Assembly (NCBI GenBank): GCA_017476265.1
Contig: JAFVAC010000009.1
Location: forward strand, 1 to 40,760
Reading direction: 5' to 3'
DNA: 40,760 nt
Origin: Clostridia bacterium
GTDB taxonomy: Bacteria; Bacillota; Clostridia; Christensenellales; DTU072
The position numbers and the translations under genes were made by a program. Within the stretch, counting starts at the first letter, position 1. Each line of letters starts with the position of its first letter. Shown here one piece after another: positions 1-9,390 of the stretch. The notes beneath the pieces are model-generated. The model was not told where the DNA came from. It ran no database searches and was given only the letters and a program-made list of their open reading frames with translations.

Positions 1-1
1 G

Positions 2-274
2 TTCTCCAGTTGCACCTCCCTTACGAGTATCACGATCCCGGACAGCGTGACGAGCATAGGGTGGGGTGCGTTCCGTGGTTGCACCGGACTTACGAGCGTG
101 ACGATCGGTAACAGCGTGACGAGTATCAGGGATGGAGCGTTCAATGATTGCACCGGACTTACGAGTATCACGTTCGAAGGGACAAAAGCGCAGTGGAATG
201 CGATACAAAAAGGAAGCGATTGGAATGACGGTACCGGAGACTATACGGTGCATTGTACGGACGGAGACATTTAA
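2..274 (+). CDS. BspA-type leucine-rich repeat protein, C-terminal end (partial)
   Basis: The reading frame is open from the left edge of the window and ends at TAA 272-274, so only about the last 90 residues are visible. They contain consecutive copies of a 23-residue unit of the form LTSxTIxxSVTSIxxGAFxxCTG, visible at DNA level as a 69-bp tandem repeat, followed by a last half-unit and a tail ending in TDGDI. This is the LRR_5/BspA family, whose members are usually secreted or surface-exposed and mediate adhesion or protein binding in host-associated anaerobes. The internal ATG at 47 lies inside a repeat and is not a start. No anchoring signal is visible in the tail; signal peptide and any anchor would lie upstream of the window. 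The family call is firm; the ligand is unknown. Confidence 0.85.
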   Translation, partial: FSSCTSLTSITIPDSVTSIGWGAFRGCTGLTSVTIGNSVTSIRDGAFNDCTGLTSITFEGTKAQWNAIQKGSDWNDGTGDYTVHCTDGDI

Positions 275-367
275 GTAATGCGTAATTAAGCGGACATATA
301 CGGGACTTTCCACGCGGACTTCGTCCTTCGGCACTCGTCGTGGCGAGCGAGAATGTTGTCGAAAGGG

Positions 368-397
368 TTGAAAAGCGCGCGGTGCGTGTGCTAAAAT
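368..397 (+). promoter_or_regulatory. Sigma-A-like promoter of the lipoprotein gene
   Basis: TTGAAA (368-373), an 18-bp spacer, and TAAAAT (392-397). Only 7 nt separate the -10 box from the ATG at 405, so a transcript would begin at or next to the start codon. The rest of the 275-395 spacer holds no gene and no clear terminator. Confidence 0.5.
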
Positions 398-404
398 GAG
401 GAGT

Positions 405-2216
405 ATGAAGAAAAAGGTTCTTGTACTCCTCTTTTTTGTGCTTGCGTGCGCGGTGGCGTTGACGGGGTGCGGCGGGGAGCAGACAGACTATGGATATTTT
501 GTCAATTTTTCCTCCCGGGGGGCGTTTTCCCGTGCGGAGGAGGCTTTGACGTTGCCGCAAGGGACTTCGGTGTACAGTTACAATGCCGAATACGACGTCT
601 TTGTGACGGCGAGGACGGTCCTCAACACGGTGGACAACACGACGATCTCCCTCTTCGGGCTGTGCTCCGCCGACGAGGTTTACGTCGAGCCGATCTACAG
701 CGGGATCCAAGCGATCCACGGGGACTACGCCATTGTGTACAAGGCGATGGTCTACGACGGGAAGAACGTCACCGGGGTGGGCGTCATAAAGTACCGCGGA
801 GAGGGCAGAGGGGAGCTGACGCCTTTTTCTCCGACGGACACCGCGGAAGACCTCTTCCGTTTCGTCGGGGACTACGTCGTCGCCGTGGGGCTCAAGACGT
901 ATGTGTCCGAGGACTTCAACTTCGTCACCTTCTACAACCTCTCGCAAGGGGTCCTTTTGGAGGAGTTCCGCTTACGGTGCAACCTCGACTACACCTTTAT
1001 GGCGTACGACGACTACGTCGTGGCTGTCGGGACCGATCACGCCTTTTTCTATGAAAAGAGCAACAACGTCAACGGCTTTTTGATCCCCTATCGCCCCTCG
1101 CAAGGGGAGGACGGACTGAGCAAGTACGGCTATTACGTGCCCTATCCGGAGGATACCGAAGGGGAATATGCCGACTATATCAAGTTGGATATCTTCTATT
1201 TAGGCAACGGTTGGTTCTCCCGCACGGCGCAACTGCGCGACACGCAAATCTTCGAGGGGTATCAGATCATATACGAGGAGACGGACACGTCCTCGTTGTC
1301 TTTAGAGACCAAGACCTACTACGCCAACGTGCGCTGCGACTTCTACAATGCCCACACGCACGAGACCCGCAGTAACGATTGGTTGGTGGTGCGCGCCGTC
1401 GCCAATCGCTATCACGCCGACTACTACACGCAGGCGGCGTCCTATTACAACAACTTTTCCTCCTACGACGCCGAGTCGGAGACGTACGAGTACCACTTGC
1501 CCTATCTGAACCCCGCGCGCGCGATCAAGGACGGGTACAGCGTGGTCTATTACTACTATCTGCCCTATGTCGAGGAGGAGAACTACTACGCCGAGACCTC
1601 TTTCTGTATCGTCAACGAGCGCTTTTCCATCGACCGCTTGTCGGAGGCGGAACTCCTGCTGCCGCCGGTCTTTATCGACGGCTACGGCGTGCCGACCGCC
1701 GATCCCGTCTACGAGCCCTATTTCGGACCGGTGTACGTCTATGACGCCAACCTCAAGCGGACGGAAGTGGCTTCGTACGAGGGAGGCAAACGCACCTACC
1801 AGTCCTATCTGTACTACGACGGCAACGTGGTCGCGCATGAATACGACTACGACAAGAGTACCGCCTATTACGGAATGGTCACCGCGGACGGCAGACGTTC
1901 GGTGGACTTTTTGTACGACTCCCTGAGCCCGTTTTTCGGCGAGTACGCCGTGGGCAAAAAGGGGAAAGGCTTCGTCCGTATCGACAGACAGGGCAACGAG
2001 ACGCCGATATCGGACGCGCTCAACGTTCGTCAAGGGGTCTACGTCAACGTCTACCGCGAGAAGTTGGGATTGAAAACCTACGCCGGGGAAGAACTCCTTT
2101 CGGCGCAATTCGACGAACTGGAAGTACTGGAGACCGTCATGGAGCGGGGAGTCTTTTTGACGAGCTACGTCGCGGCGAAAAAGGACGACGTCGTCACGAT
2201 CTATCGACTGAAATAA
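405..2216 (+). CDS. Large lipoprotein with WG-repeat-like C-terminal part
   Basis: The 603-residue product begins MKKK, followed by a hydrophobic stretch and a lipobox ending in Cys22 (ALTGC), so it should be lipidated by Lgt and anchored to the outer face of the membrane. An ATG at 396 overlaps the -10 box and is less likely to be the start. The mature protein is very rich in Tyr and Asp. The last ~120 residues contain units of the type 'YGMVTADGRR...YDSLSPFFGEYAVGKKGKGFVRIDRQG', which resemble WG/KWG beta-propeller repeats. No catalytic motif is recognised. The role is unknown; an extracytoplasmic sensor or binding protein is a guess from the architecture. It is followed 19 nt later by tsaC. 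Confidence 0.75.
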   Translation: MKKKVLVLLFFVLACAVALTGCGGEQTDYGYFVNFSSRGAFSRAEEALTLPQGTSVYSYNAEYDVFVTARTVLNTVDNTTISLFGLCSADEVYVEPIYSGIQAIHGDYAIVYKAMVYDGKNVTGVGVIKYRGEGRGELTPFSPTDTAEDLFRFVGDYVVAVGLKTYVSEDFNFVTFYNLSQGVLLEEFRLRCNLDYTFMAYDDYVVAVGTDHAFFYEKSNNVNGFLIPYRPSQGEDGLSKYGYYVPYPEDTEGEYADYIKLDIFYLGNGWFSRTAQLRDTQIFEGYQIIYEETDTSSLSLETKTYYANVRCDFYNAHTHETRSNDWLVVRAVANRYHADYYTQAASYYNNFSSYDAESETYEYHLPYLNPARAIKDGYSVVYYYYLPYVEEENYYAETSFCIVNERFSIDRLSEAELLLPPVFIDGYGVPTADPVYEPYFGPVYVYDANLKRTEVASYEGGKRTYQSYLYYDGNVVAHEYDYDKSTAYYGMVTADGRRSVDFLYDSLSPFFGEYAVGKKGKGFVRIDRQGNETPISDALNVRQGVYVNVYREKLGLKTYAGEELLSAQFDELEVLETVMERGVFLTSYVAAKKDDVVTIYRLK

Positions 2217-2235
2217 TACCGAAGAGGAAAGAAAA

Positions 2236-3216
2236 ATGCTTTACGATACGAAAATGGGTGGGTACGAATTGATCGACCTCGCCGCGGAACTGATCCGGCG
2301 GGACGAGGTGGTGGCTTTTCCCACCGAGACGGTCTACGGACTGGGCGGCAACGCGCTCTCCGACGTCGCCATACAGCGCATTTACGAGGCGAAAAACCGC
2401 CCGAAGGACAATCCCTTTATCGTCCACGTCACGTCGCTCGAACAAGCCGACCGCGTGGCGTATGTGACGGACGACGCCGAAGTCCTATTCAAAGCGTTCG
2501 CGCCCGGACCCATTACCGTCGTCTTAAAAAAGCGCGATTGCATTCCCTATTCGGCGACCGCCGGGTTGGATACGGTGGGGATCCGGATGCCCTCTCATCC
2601 GATGGCGAGGACCTTTATCGACGCCTGCGGACTGCCCATTGCCGCGCCGAGCGCCAATCTCTCCAAGCGGGTCAGCCCGACCAAAGCGAACTACGTCTAC
2701 GACGATATGGCGGGGCGCGTGCCCCTGATTTTGGACGGAGGGGACTGCGAAGTCGGCATAGAGAGTACCGTCATCAGCCTCGCCGGCGACGTGCCGACCG
2801 TTTTGCGCCCCGGGATCGTGACGGTGGAGAAGTTGATGGCGGTCCTTCCGGCGGTCAAGACCTTTTCCGGAGAGGTCAAAGTGGCGCCCGCGCCGGGGAT
2901 GAAGTACACCCACTACGCCCCGACCGCTCTGTGCTACGGCTTCGAAAGAGACGAGTCCGCTCTGTCGTATGTAAAAAACAATTCGGACAAATCGGTCGTC
3001 ATCCTCTGCAAAGGGGAGGCCGGACGTTTTTCGCCCAACAAGGCGATCAGTCTGGGAAAGGATGGGACGGAGATCGCCCACAACGTCTTTTCTGCCATGC
3101 GGGAGTGCGAAAGGCAGTACGACGTCATCTTGCTTCAGATGCTCTCATCTTCGGGAGAAGAGGGGGCTGTTATGAACCGTATCCTGAAAAGTTGCGGCGG
3201 AAAAGTCCTCTCGTGA
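2236..3216 (+). CDS. tsaC: L-threonylcarbamoyladenylate synthase (Sua5/YwlC type)
   Basis: The enzyme makes threonylcarbamoyl-AMP from threonine, bicarbonate and ATP, the first step of the t6A37 modification of ANN-decoding tRNAs. The YrdC domain fills roughly residues 10-205, with FPTETVYGLG, the KNRPKDNPF substrate loop and PSANLS all intact. The 326-residue length and the C-terminal Sua5 domain (beginning near PAPGMKYTHYAP) show the long Sua5/YwlC form rather than the short E. coli TsaC. The start is supported by an AGAGGAAA ribosome binding site at about 2224. Its position ahead of rpiB and upp matches the ywlC-rpiB-upp neighbourhood of Bacillus, with ywlD, ywlE and glyA absent. Confidence 0.95.
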   Translation: MLYDTKMGGYELIDLAAELIRRDEVVAFPTETVYGLGGNALSDVAIQRIYEAKNRPKDNPFIVHVTSLEQADRVAYVTDDAEVLFKAFAPGPITVVLKKRDCIPYSATAGLDTVGIRMPSHPMARTFIDACGLPIAAPSANLSKRVSPTKANYVYDDMAGRVPLILDGGDCEVGIESTVISLAGDVPTVLRPGIVTVEKLMAVLPAVKTFSGEVKVAPAPGMKYTHYAPTALCYGFERDESALSYVKNNSDKSVVILCKGEAGRFSPNKAISLGKDGTEIAHNVFSAMRECERQYDVILLQMLSSSGEEGAVMNRILKSCGGKVLS

Positions 3217-3245
3217 TTTTTTTATTGACAATGTGGACTACCCGC

Positions 3246-3274
3246 TTGAAAAGTTTTCTTTGATATGATACTAT
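3246..3274 (+). promoter_or_regulatory. Predicted promoter of rpiB
   Basis: TTGAAA (3246-3251), a 17-bp spacer and TACTAT (3269-3274), in an AT-rich gap between tsaC and rpiB. A second -35-like TTGACA lies at 3225-3230 but is not correctly spaced to a -10. Confidence 0.5.
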
Positions 3275-3302
3275 AAACTAAATAGGTAATTTCGGAGGCA
3301 GT

Positions 3303-3749
3303 ATGAAAATCGCTATCGGTTGCGATCACGGCGGCATTGCGCTAAAGGACGCCTGCGTCAAGGCGATCAAGGATTTCGGCGCCGAGGTCGTGGACTTCGG
3401 GACGTACGATACGCAGTCCGTGGACTATCCCGACTATGCCGAAAAGGTCGCGCTTTGCGTCGCAAACGGCGAAGCCGACAAAGGGGTCCTCTTATGCGGG
3501 ACGGGGATCGGCATCTCCATCGCCGCCAACAAGGTCAAAGGCATCCGCTGCGCTCACGTCACGAACAAGTTCTGCGCGCAGATGTCGGCGGAACACAACA
3601 ATGCCAATATCATCGCCATGGGCGGGCGCATCAGCACCCCGGAAGAGGCGTATGAAATGCTCACCGCTTTCCTCTCCACTCCTTTTGCCGGAGGCAGACA
3701 TCAAAAGCGCGTGGACAAGATCACCGCGATAGAACAAAAAAATCTGTAG
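3303..3749 (+). CDS. rpiB: Ribose-5-phosphate isomerase B
   Basis: The product interconverts ribose 5-phosphate and ribulose 5-phosphate in the non-oxidative pentose phosphate pathway. At 148 residues it has the usual RpiB length. It starts MKIAIGCDHGG (phosphate-binding region), carries the catalytic Cys65 in LLCGTGIGISI, His98 in SAEHNNANI, and the C-terminal GGRHQKRVDKI arginines. GGAGG at 3294-3298 fixes the start. It has its own likely promoter and is followed 43 nt later by upp. Some RpiB homologues act on allose or galactose phosphates, but the neighbourhood favours the housekeeping role. Confidence 0.95.
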   Translation: MKIAIGCDHGGIALKDACVKAIKDFGAEVVDFGTYDTQSVDYPDYAEKVALCVANGEADKGVLLCGTGIGISIAANKVKGIRCAHVTNKFCAQMSAEHNNANIIAMGGRISTPEEAYEMLTAFLSTPFAGGRHQKRVDKITAIEQKNL

Positions 3750-3792
3750 AGGCCCATTTTTTGAAGACTATTATTAACAAAGGAGCATAATT

Positions 3793-4419
3793 ATGCAAAT
3801 CAACGTCATCAATCATCCGCTCATTCAGCACAAAGTCTCCATGATGCGCGATAAGAACACCAACCCGAAGGACTTTCGTCAACTGTTAAAGGAGATCTCT
3901 CTCCTTATGGCGTACGAAGTCACTCGCGACCTTCCGTTGAAGGACGTGGAAATCGAGACTCCCATCTGCGCGACCAAGACCAAGATGCTGGGCGGCAGAA
4001 TGATCGCGATCGTTCCTATCCTGCGCGCCGGACTCGGTATGGTGGACGGAATGCTGGAGCTGGTCCCGATGGCGAAAGTCGGGCATATCGGCTGCTACCG
4101 CGATGAAAAGACCATGCAGCCCGTCGAGTACTACTGCAAGCTCCCCGTGGACGTCGAGCAGCGTACCGTCATCGTCGTCGATCCCATGCTCGCCACCGGC
4201 GGAAGCGCCGCTATGGCGATCGACTTTATCAAACAGAGAGGGGTCAAGGATATCAAGTTCATGTGCCTCATCTCCGCGCCCGAAGGCGTAGCCGCCCTCA
4301 ACAAGGCGCATCCCGACGTGCCCATCTACACCGCCGCTCTTGATGAAAAATTGAACGAGAATTGCTACATCATCCCCGGTCTCGGCGACGCCGGCGACCG
4401 TCTGTTCGGGACGAAATAA
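3793..4419 (+). CDS. upp: Uracil phosphoribosyltransferase
   Basis: The enzyme converts uracil and PRPP to UMP in pyrimidine salvage. The 208-residue protein has the family hallmarks: [12 protein letters not shown], the PRPP loop [12 protein letters not shown], and the uracil-binding C-terminal [20 protein letters not shown] upstream of ATG 3793 supports the start. In Bacillus upp directly precedes the F-type atp operon; here a V-type ATPase operon follows instead and the F-type operon lies about 10 kb further on. Confidence 0.96.
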   Translation: MQINVINHPLIQHKVSMMRDKNTNPKDFRQLLKEISLLMAYEVTRDLPLKDVEIETPICATKTKMLGGRMIAIVPILRAGLGMVDGMLELVPMAKVGHIGCYRDEKTMQPVEYYCKLPVDVEQRTVIVVDPMLATGGSAAMAIDFIKQRGVKDIKFMCLISAPEGVAALNKAHPDVPIYTAALDEKLNENCYIIPGLGDAGDRLFGTK

Positions 4420-4420
4420 A

Positions 4421-4467
4421 AATGCGCCGTCCGGCGCGTGAAATACCGGCGTAGCCGGCGATGAAAT
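4421..4467 (+). repeat. Short hairpin array with RTGAAAT linkers
   Basis: Two perfect small stems directly after upp: GCGCC-GTCC-GGCGC (4424-4437) and CCGGC-GTA-GCCGG (4446-4458), joined by GTGAAAT and followed by ATGAAAT. There is no U-tract, so this is not a typical terminator. The rest of the upp-ntpF gap (to 4607) holds no recognisable gene or clear promoter. The same linker-plus-variable-stem design recurs elsewhere in the window. Confidence 0.6.
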
Positions 4468-4607
4468 GTCCGTTTTGCTCATAGGATGGATAAAGGATCC
4501 ATATCGTTTGGGTCGGACGCACAGTTCACGCCTGTCGATCGGATAAAACAATTAAGCGGGCTTTGCCCGTATATCACGTCCACATCGTGGACATAGCGGA
4601 GCGTAAC

Positions 4608-4928
4608 ATGATCCAAGACACCGTAAACGAAATTTTGCAGGCGGAAGCCGAGGCGGAAAGAATCACCGCCGAAGCCAACGAGGAGGCGAAGAGAGTCGTC
4701 ACCGTCGCAGAAGAGAACGCTACCAAACTGCGCGCCGAGACCGTCAAATCGGTCAAAGAGGAGCGTAAAAAGGTGGCGGAGTCCGCCGAGAAAGAGGGCG
4801 ACGCCCAATACGAGAAGATTTTGCTCGCCGGCAAAGCGAAAGCCGACGACCTTCGCGAACACACCGACGTCAATAAGGCGGCGGAATTTATCAAAAACAA
4901 GGTCTTAGAGGGTTATGTCCGTCGTTAG
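4608..4928 (+). CDS. ntpF: V-type ATPase peripheral stalk subunit (G/H type)
   Basis: A 106-residue, highly charged, almost entirely alpha-helical protein (IQDTVNEILQAEAEAERITAEANEEAKR...) of the V/A-ATPase G/H subunit family. It pairs with subunit E as a coiled-coil peripheral stalk linking the catalytic head to the membrane subunit I. The start is placed at ATG 4608 because GGAG lies 6 nt upstream; an in-frame TTG at 4563 would add 15 residues with no ribosome binding site. It overlaps the start of ntpI by 14 nt, indicating translational coupling. It is the first gene of the operon, as in E. hirae. Confidence 0.85.
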   Translation: MIQDTVNEILQAEAEAERITAEANEEAKRVVTVAEENATKLRAETVKSVKEERKKVAESAEKEGDAQYEKILLAGKAKADDLREHTDVNKAAEFIKNKVLEGYVRR

Positions 4929-6918
4929 TATGAAAAAAATGAGCCTCGTGGCTCATAAGGGCGATCGTAGTCGCCTGATGCGGATATTCACCAAAGCGGG
5001 GTGCGTGGAGCTGTCCGAGACGCCCCTTTTGGACTGCACCGAGTATCCGACCGATCGGGAAAAGCGCGACGCCATCGAGTCTAAGCGCCTTAAGGTGACT
5101 TTTGCGATCAATTTTCTGAAGGAGTGCTTGAAAGAGTACGATCGCATCGACAAAAAAGGCGCGCCGAAAGGGGACTTCAAGAAAGAGAATCGCCTCGTAC
5201 CCTTGGAGGAATACGAGTCGGCGGCACGGGAGGAGATAGAGACCTTCTCCAAGATCGCCGAACTGGAAAAGATCAACGCTTCTCTTATCGACATCAAGAG
5301 CGAGCGCGCCCGCATCAACGCGCTATTGGAGCAACTGGCTCCCTATCGTGCGCTGGACGTGCCCTTCTCCGCACTCAAAGATACCGCTTGTACGTCGGTC
5401 TTTGTCGGCGTGATCCCCGACAATCGAGCGGAAGAGTTGCAAAACAATCTTCCCGAAAAGTCCTTGATGACGCTCTTCGACGGAAACGGCGTCAAATGTA
5501 TCGTCGTCGTGTGCCACAACGATGAGAAAAAGTTGACCGTAGACGCGTTGACCAACGCCGAGTTCTCCCGTTGTCCCTTCGACTTCGACGTGACGGCGGA
5601 AGAAAAGGCGAAAGAGTGCGAAGCGCGCCTGCAAGAACTGGACAAATCGCGCGAGAATGCGATCAAGGACGCTATGACGTACCTTCCGCATTTATCCAAT
5701 CTCAAGGTCCTGTACGACTACTACACCATCGAAATAGAAAAGTTCGACGCGGTGCAAAAGAGTCCTCACACAAAGTCCGCTTTCGTGATGGATGGCTGGG
5801 TCCCCGCGGACAAAGCGGAGGATCTGAAAAATAAAGTGGAGACGGAATGCCGTCGCACGGAGATATCCTTCCGCGATCCTTTCGACGACGAGACGCCGCC
5901 CACCGCGGTCAAAAACGACAAGTTTACGACAGCGTTCTCGGGAATAACCGCTATGTATGGGGTGCCGAGCTATCGAGAAAGGGATCCCAATCTCTTCGTC
6001 GCGCTCTTCTATTTCCTCATATTCGGCATCATGATCGGCGACGCCGGGTACGGACTGGTGATGACCATCGCCTGCACTGCCTTTTTGTTGATCAAAAAAC
6101 CCGTCAAGGGCAGTGGCAATATGATCCTTATGTTCGCTTTCTGCGGCATATCGACCTTTATTTGGGGCGTACTTTTCGGCGGTTGGTTTGCGATCAAAAT
6201 CCCCGAGGGGAGTTTCTTGAATAAGATCACTTGGTTCGAGCCGTTGGAAGAACCGTTGAAGATGTTTATGCTCGCGTTGGCGGTCGGCGTGGTGCAGATC
6301 GCGACCGGTTTTGCCCTTTCCGGGCTTGCCAAGATCAAGATGGGCGGGGTCAAAAACATCGTCAAGGGCATTTTGTCCGACTTCGGCTGGGTGGTCATCT
6401 TCATCGGCGTGTTCCTTCTCGGACCCAAGATCATGTTCTTTATGGGCGCCGTGGAAGACAATCTTCCGTGGTTCGAGCCCATGGGACAAGCCGGGCTCTA
6501 TACCGCTATAGCGGGCGTTGCGATGATCTTCATCGGTGGCGCGTGGGGCAAAAAGAACCCCATCAAGATGGTCGGCGGCTCTTTGGGGAGTTTGTACGGC
6601 GCGATCAACGTCGTCTCCGACTTGCTCTCCTATTCGAGACTCTTCGGTCTCGGACTGACGACCGGCGTCATCGGATACGTCATGAACCAGTTGGCGACCA
6701 TCGTCAGCAATATGCTCGGCGGGGGAGTCGCGTGGGTGATCGGCGTCGTCATTTTGCTCGTCGGACACGTCTTCAACCTCGGCATCAATCTTCTCGGAGC
6801 CTACGTTCACGACGCGAGACTTCAGCACATCGAGTTCTTCGGGCGTTTCTACGAAGGGTTGGGACGGACTTTCCGCCCGCTCGGCAACGACACGAAGTAC
6901 ACTTATTTGGACAACTAA
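4915..6918 (+). CDS. ntpI: V-type ATPase membrane stator subunit I (a-type)
   Basis: Subunit I holds the peripheral stalks with its soluble N-terminal half and forms the ion half-channels against the proteolipid ring with its membrane half. The 667-residue protein has the expected layout: an alpha/beta and coiled-coil soluble region to about residue 350, then about seven to eight membrane segments from YRERDPNLFVALFYFLIFGIM onward. Conserved membrane motifs include GDAGYGL and LLSYSRLFGLGLT (the latter carrying the essential arginine region). The start MSVVSMKKMSLV matches the usual family N-terminus; ATG 4930, just after the ntpF stop, is the alternative. Confidence 0.93.
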   Translation: MSVVSMKKMSLVAHKGDRSRLMRIFTKAGCVELSETPLLDCTEYPTDREKRDAIESKRLKVTFAINFLKECLKEYDRIDKKGAPKGDFKKENRLVPLEEYESAAREEIETFSKIAELEKINASLIDIKSERARINALLEQLAPYRALDVPFSALKDTACTSVFVGVIPDNRAEELQNNLPEKSLMTLFDGNGVKCIVVVCHNDEKKLTVDALTNAEFSRCPFDFDVTAEEKAKECEARLQELDKSRENAIKDAMTYLPHLSNLKVLYDYYTIEIEKFDAVQKSPHTKSAFVMDGWVPADKAEDLKNKVETECRRTEISFRDPFDDETPPTAVKNDKFTTAFSGITAMYGVPSYRERDPNLFVALFYFLIFGIMIGDAGYGLVMTIACTAFLLIKKPVKGSGNMILMFAFCGISTFIWGVLFGGWFAIKIPEGSFLNKITWFEPLEEPLKMFMLALAVGVVQIATGFALSGLAKIKMGGVKNIVKGILSDFGWVVIFIGVFLLGPKIMFFMGAVEDNLPWFEPMGQAGLYTAIAGVAMIFIGGAWGKKNPIKMVGGSLGSLYGAINVVSDLLSYSRLFGLGLTTGVIGYVMNQLATIVSNMLGGGVAWVIGVVILLVGHVFNLGINLLGAYVHDARLQHIEFFGRFYEGLGRTFRPLGNDTKYTYLDN

Positions 6919-6943
6919 TTCCTTCGGGAAATATTTGTGATAA

Positions 6944-7444
<501 letters not shown>

Positions 7445-7469
7445 AACGTATTTATCGTAGAGGTAACGT

Positions 7470-8045
7470 ATGAACGGGAAAGAAGCCATCATTGAGGCGA
7501 TCCTGTCCGATGCGCGAGCAAGAGCCAATTCGACCTTGGAAGAGGCGGGAAAACGGGGGGATCAGATCATCTCCGTCGCCGAAAACGACGTCCGTCTGTA
7601 TCGTGAAAAGAACATGGCGGAGTCGTATGCCGAGAGGGAGGAGATCGTCCGCAGACGTATCACCGTCGGCAACCTGGAGGTCAAAAAGACCATCCTCGCC
7701 ACCAAACAGGCGATCATTTCCGACGCTTTCGAGACGGCGATCAAAGAGATCAAAGCCGACGTCAAAGGGTATATGAACCTGATAAACGGTATGCTCGTAT
7801 GCGCCGAGGACGGCGACGTGGTCACTTTCTCCGAGAGCGACCAAAGTCTCTTTGGCGAAAAGTGGCTCAAAGGCAAGTCGGACGAACTGAACAAGAACCT
7901 CGTCTTCGGCGGGTACGGCGCGTTTGCCGGGGGGATCGTCCTGTCCGGGAAGGGCAGCGACAAAAACCTGTCTTTGGAAGTGGAGATCGCTTCGATCAAA
8001 GAGCGGTATGAGCCGGAGATAGCCGAAATTTTGTTTGGAGCGTAA
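7470..8045 (+). CDS. ntpE: V-type ATPase peripheral stalk subunit E
   Basis: The 191-residue protein has the E-subunit pattern: a long N-terminal charged helix (residues ~1-75, NGKEAIIEAILSDARARANSTLEEAGKR...) that pairs with NtpF, then a compact C-terminal alpha/beta domain containing the family segment FGGYGAFAGGIVL and ending in RYEPEIAEILFG. It connects the A/B head to subunit I. GAGG about 8 nt upstream supports ATG 7470. It lies 25 nt after ntpK and 5 nt before ntpC. Confidence 0.88.
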   Translation: MNGKEAIIEAILSDARARANSTLEEAGKRGDQIISVAENDVRLYREKNMAESYAEREEIVRRRITVGNLEVKKTILATKQAIISDAFETAIKEIKADVKGYMNLINGMLVCAEDGDVVTFSESDQSLFGEKWLKGKSDELNKNLVFGGYGAFAGGIVLSGKGSDKNLSLEVEIASIKERYEPEIAEILFGA

Positions 8046-8050
8046 GCGCA

Positions 8051-9028
8051 ATGAAAGAAGGTTTGATTTTCGCCAACGCTCGTGCCAAAGCCAAGGAGGG
8101 CACCCTTCTGAGTCGGGACAGACTCCAACGGATGACGGAAGCAAAGACCGTCGAGTCTGCCGTTCGCATCCTTTTGGAGGCAAACTATGCCGGCGGGATG
8201 ATTCCGGAAGAGGGCGACTTTTATTCCCTTCTGACCGAAGAGGAAAAGATCGTCACCGCTTTCGTCCGGGAGACCGTGCCGGAGGGCGCCGGATTCGAGT
8301 GCTTCTTTTTGCGGAACGACTACCACAATATCAAGGTCTTGGTCAAAGCAAAATATGCCAAACTGACCGATCTGGACGACTTGATCTTGCCTGACGGCAA
8401 CTTTCCCTTTGCGGAATTGAAGGAGCGGTATGAATCGGGCAAGTTGGACTTTTCGCCCTTCGTGTCCGACGCGATCGCCACGATAGAAAAGGCGTTCGAG
8501 ACCAACGTGGGCGGACCCAGATTGATCGACACCGAGTTGGACAAAGCGCTCTATCGCGATATCTTCAGTCGGCTGGAAAAGGGTGCGGACAGGTACGTCA
8601 AAGAGTACTTCACCGCCTTTGTCGATACGACCAACGTCGCAAGCTTCGTGCGTTCGACGCGCGTGGGTGCGGGCTTTGCCTTTTTCAAAGAGGGATTTTT
8701 GGAAGGCGGCGAGATCTCGCTCAAGGACTTCGAGGAGTGCGGCACCGACGCAAAACGCGCGGCGAGTATGCTCTCCGGGACCAAGGTGAAAGACTATTTT
8801 GAGAAGATCGACGAGCAGGATCTGGCGTCCTTTGAGACCGCTCAGGACAACTACCTTTTGAAGATATTCTCCATTAACAAGACGGATATGTTTTCGGTGG
8901 CGCCCATCTTAGGGTACTATTTGGCAAAACTGAACGAGATCAAGATCATCCGCGTCGTGATGGTATGTATCAAGAACGCCGTCCCGGCGGAAGAGACGAG
9001 AAAGAGGCTGAGAGAACTGTATGCGTAA
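8051..9028 (+). CDS. ntpC: V-type ATPase subunit C (central stalk-ring adaptor, d-type)
   Basis: The 325-residue protein matches the V/A-type C (AC39/d) family in length and in position between E and the small F-type subunit. It begins with the pattern 'FANARAKAKEGTLLSRDRLQRM' and has repeated helical thirds containing DTTNVASFVRSTRVGAG and, near the C-terminus, YLAKLNEIKIIRVVMVCIKN. It caps the proteolipid ring and receives the D/G rotor shaft. It overlaps ntpG by 8 nt. Confidence 0.9.
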   Translation: MKEGLIFANARAKAKEGTLLSRDRLQRMTEAKTVESAVRILLEANYAGGMIPEEGDFYSLLTEEEKIVTAFVRETVPEGAGFECFFLRNDYHNIKVLVKAKYAKLTDLDDLILPDGNFPFAELKERYESGKLDFSPFVSDAIATIEKAFETNVGGPRLIDTELDKALYRDIFSRLEKGADRYVKEYFTAFVDTTNVASFVRSTRVGAGFAFFKEGFLEGGEISLKDFEECGTDAKRAASMLSGTKVKDYFEKIDEQDLASFETAQDNYLLKIFSINKTDMFSVAPILGYYLAKLNEIKIIRVVMVCIKNAVPAEETRKRLRELYA

Positions 9029-9335
9029 CGACAAAATAGCCGTCATCGGCGACAAAGACAGCATCCTTGCCTTCAAGGCGGTCGGAGCCGACGTTTATCC
9101 GATCAAGAATACGTTCGACGCGGCGGACACGCTCAAAAAGTTGGCGCGGAGTTATGCCGTGATCTTCATCACCGAAGAGATCGCGGAAGAGATAGAAGAC
9201 GTCGTCAATCGCTACAAGGCGCGTCCTTATCCGGCGGTGATCCCCATCCCCGGAGCCAAGGGGACGGACGGATTCGGGATGAAGGGCATCTCCAAAAACG
9301 TGGAAAAGGCCCTCGGTACGGACATATTGAAATAA
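9021..9335 (+). CDS. ntpG: V-type ATPase subunit F (rotor, NtpG)
   Basis: A 104-residue Rossmann-like protein beginning NDKIAVIGDKDSILAFKAVGADVYPI, the hallmark of V/A-ATPase subunit F, called NtpG in E. hirae. It binds subunit D in the central rotor shaft. The C-terminal segment (PIPGAKGTDGFGMKGISKNVEKALGTDIL) is the regulatory helix region of the family. The ATG overlaps the end of ntpC by 8 nt, so translation is coupled. Confidence 0.92.
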   Translation: MRNDKIAVIGDKDSILAFKAVGADVYPIKNTFDAADTLKKLARSYAVIFITEEIAEEIEDVVNRYKARPYPAVIPIPGAKGTDGFGMKGISKNVEKALGTDILK

Positions 9336-9340
9336 GCAGG

Positions 9341-9358
9341 GGTCGGCTTAGACCGACC
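9341..9358 (+). other. Stem-loop between ntpG and ntpA
   Basis: GGTCGG (9341-9346) and CCGACC (9353-9358) form a perfect 6-bp stem with a 6-nt loop and no U-tract. It could be a processing or stabilising element that separates the highly expressed A/B genes from the upstream part of the operon; this is inference. Confidence 0.4.
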
Positions 9359-9390
9359 GACAGAAATCGACTAACAAATAGGAGCAAGCA

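Noticed and set aside
168..947. Long antisense frames such as 168-947, 5692-7101 and 16978-17973 on the minus strand
   Set aside because: All lie opposite well-supported genes, have no ribosome binding sites and give Arg/His/Asp-rich translations without family resemblance.
4563..4608. TTG start at 4563 for ntpF
   Set aside because: ATG 4608 has GGAG 6 nt upstream and gives the normal family N-terminus; the TTG has no ribosome binding site.
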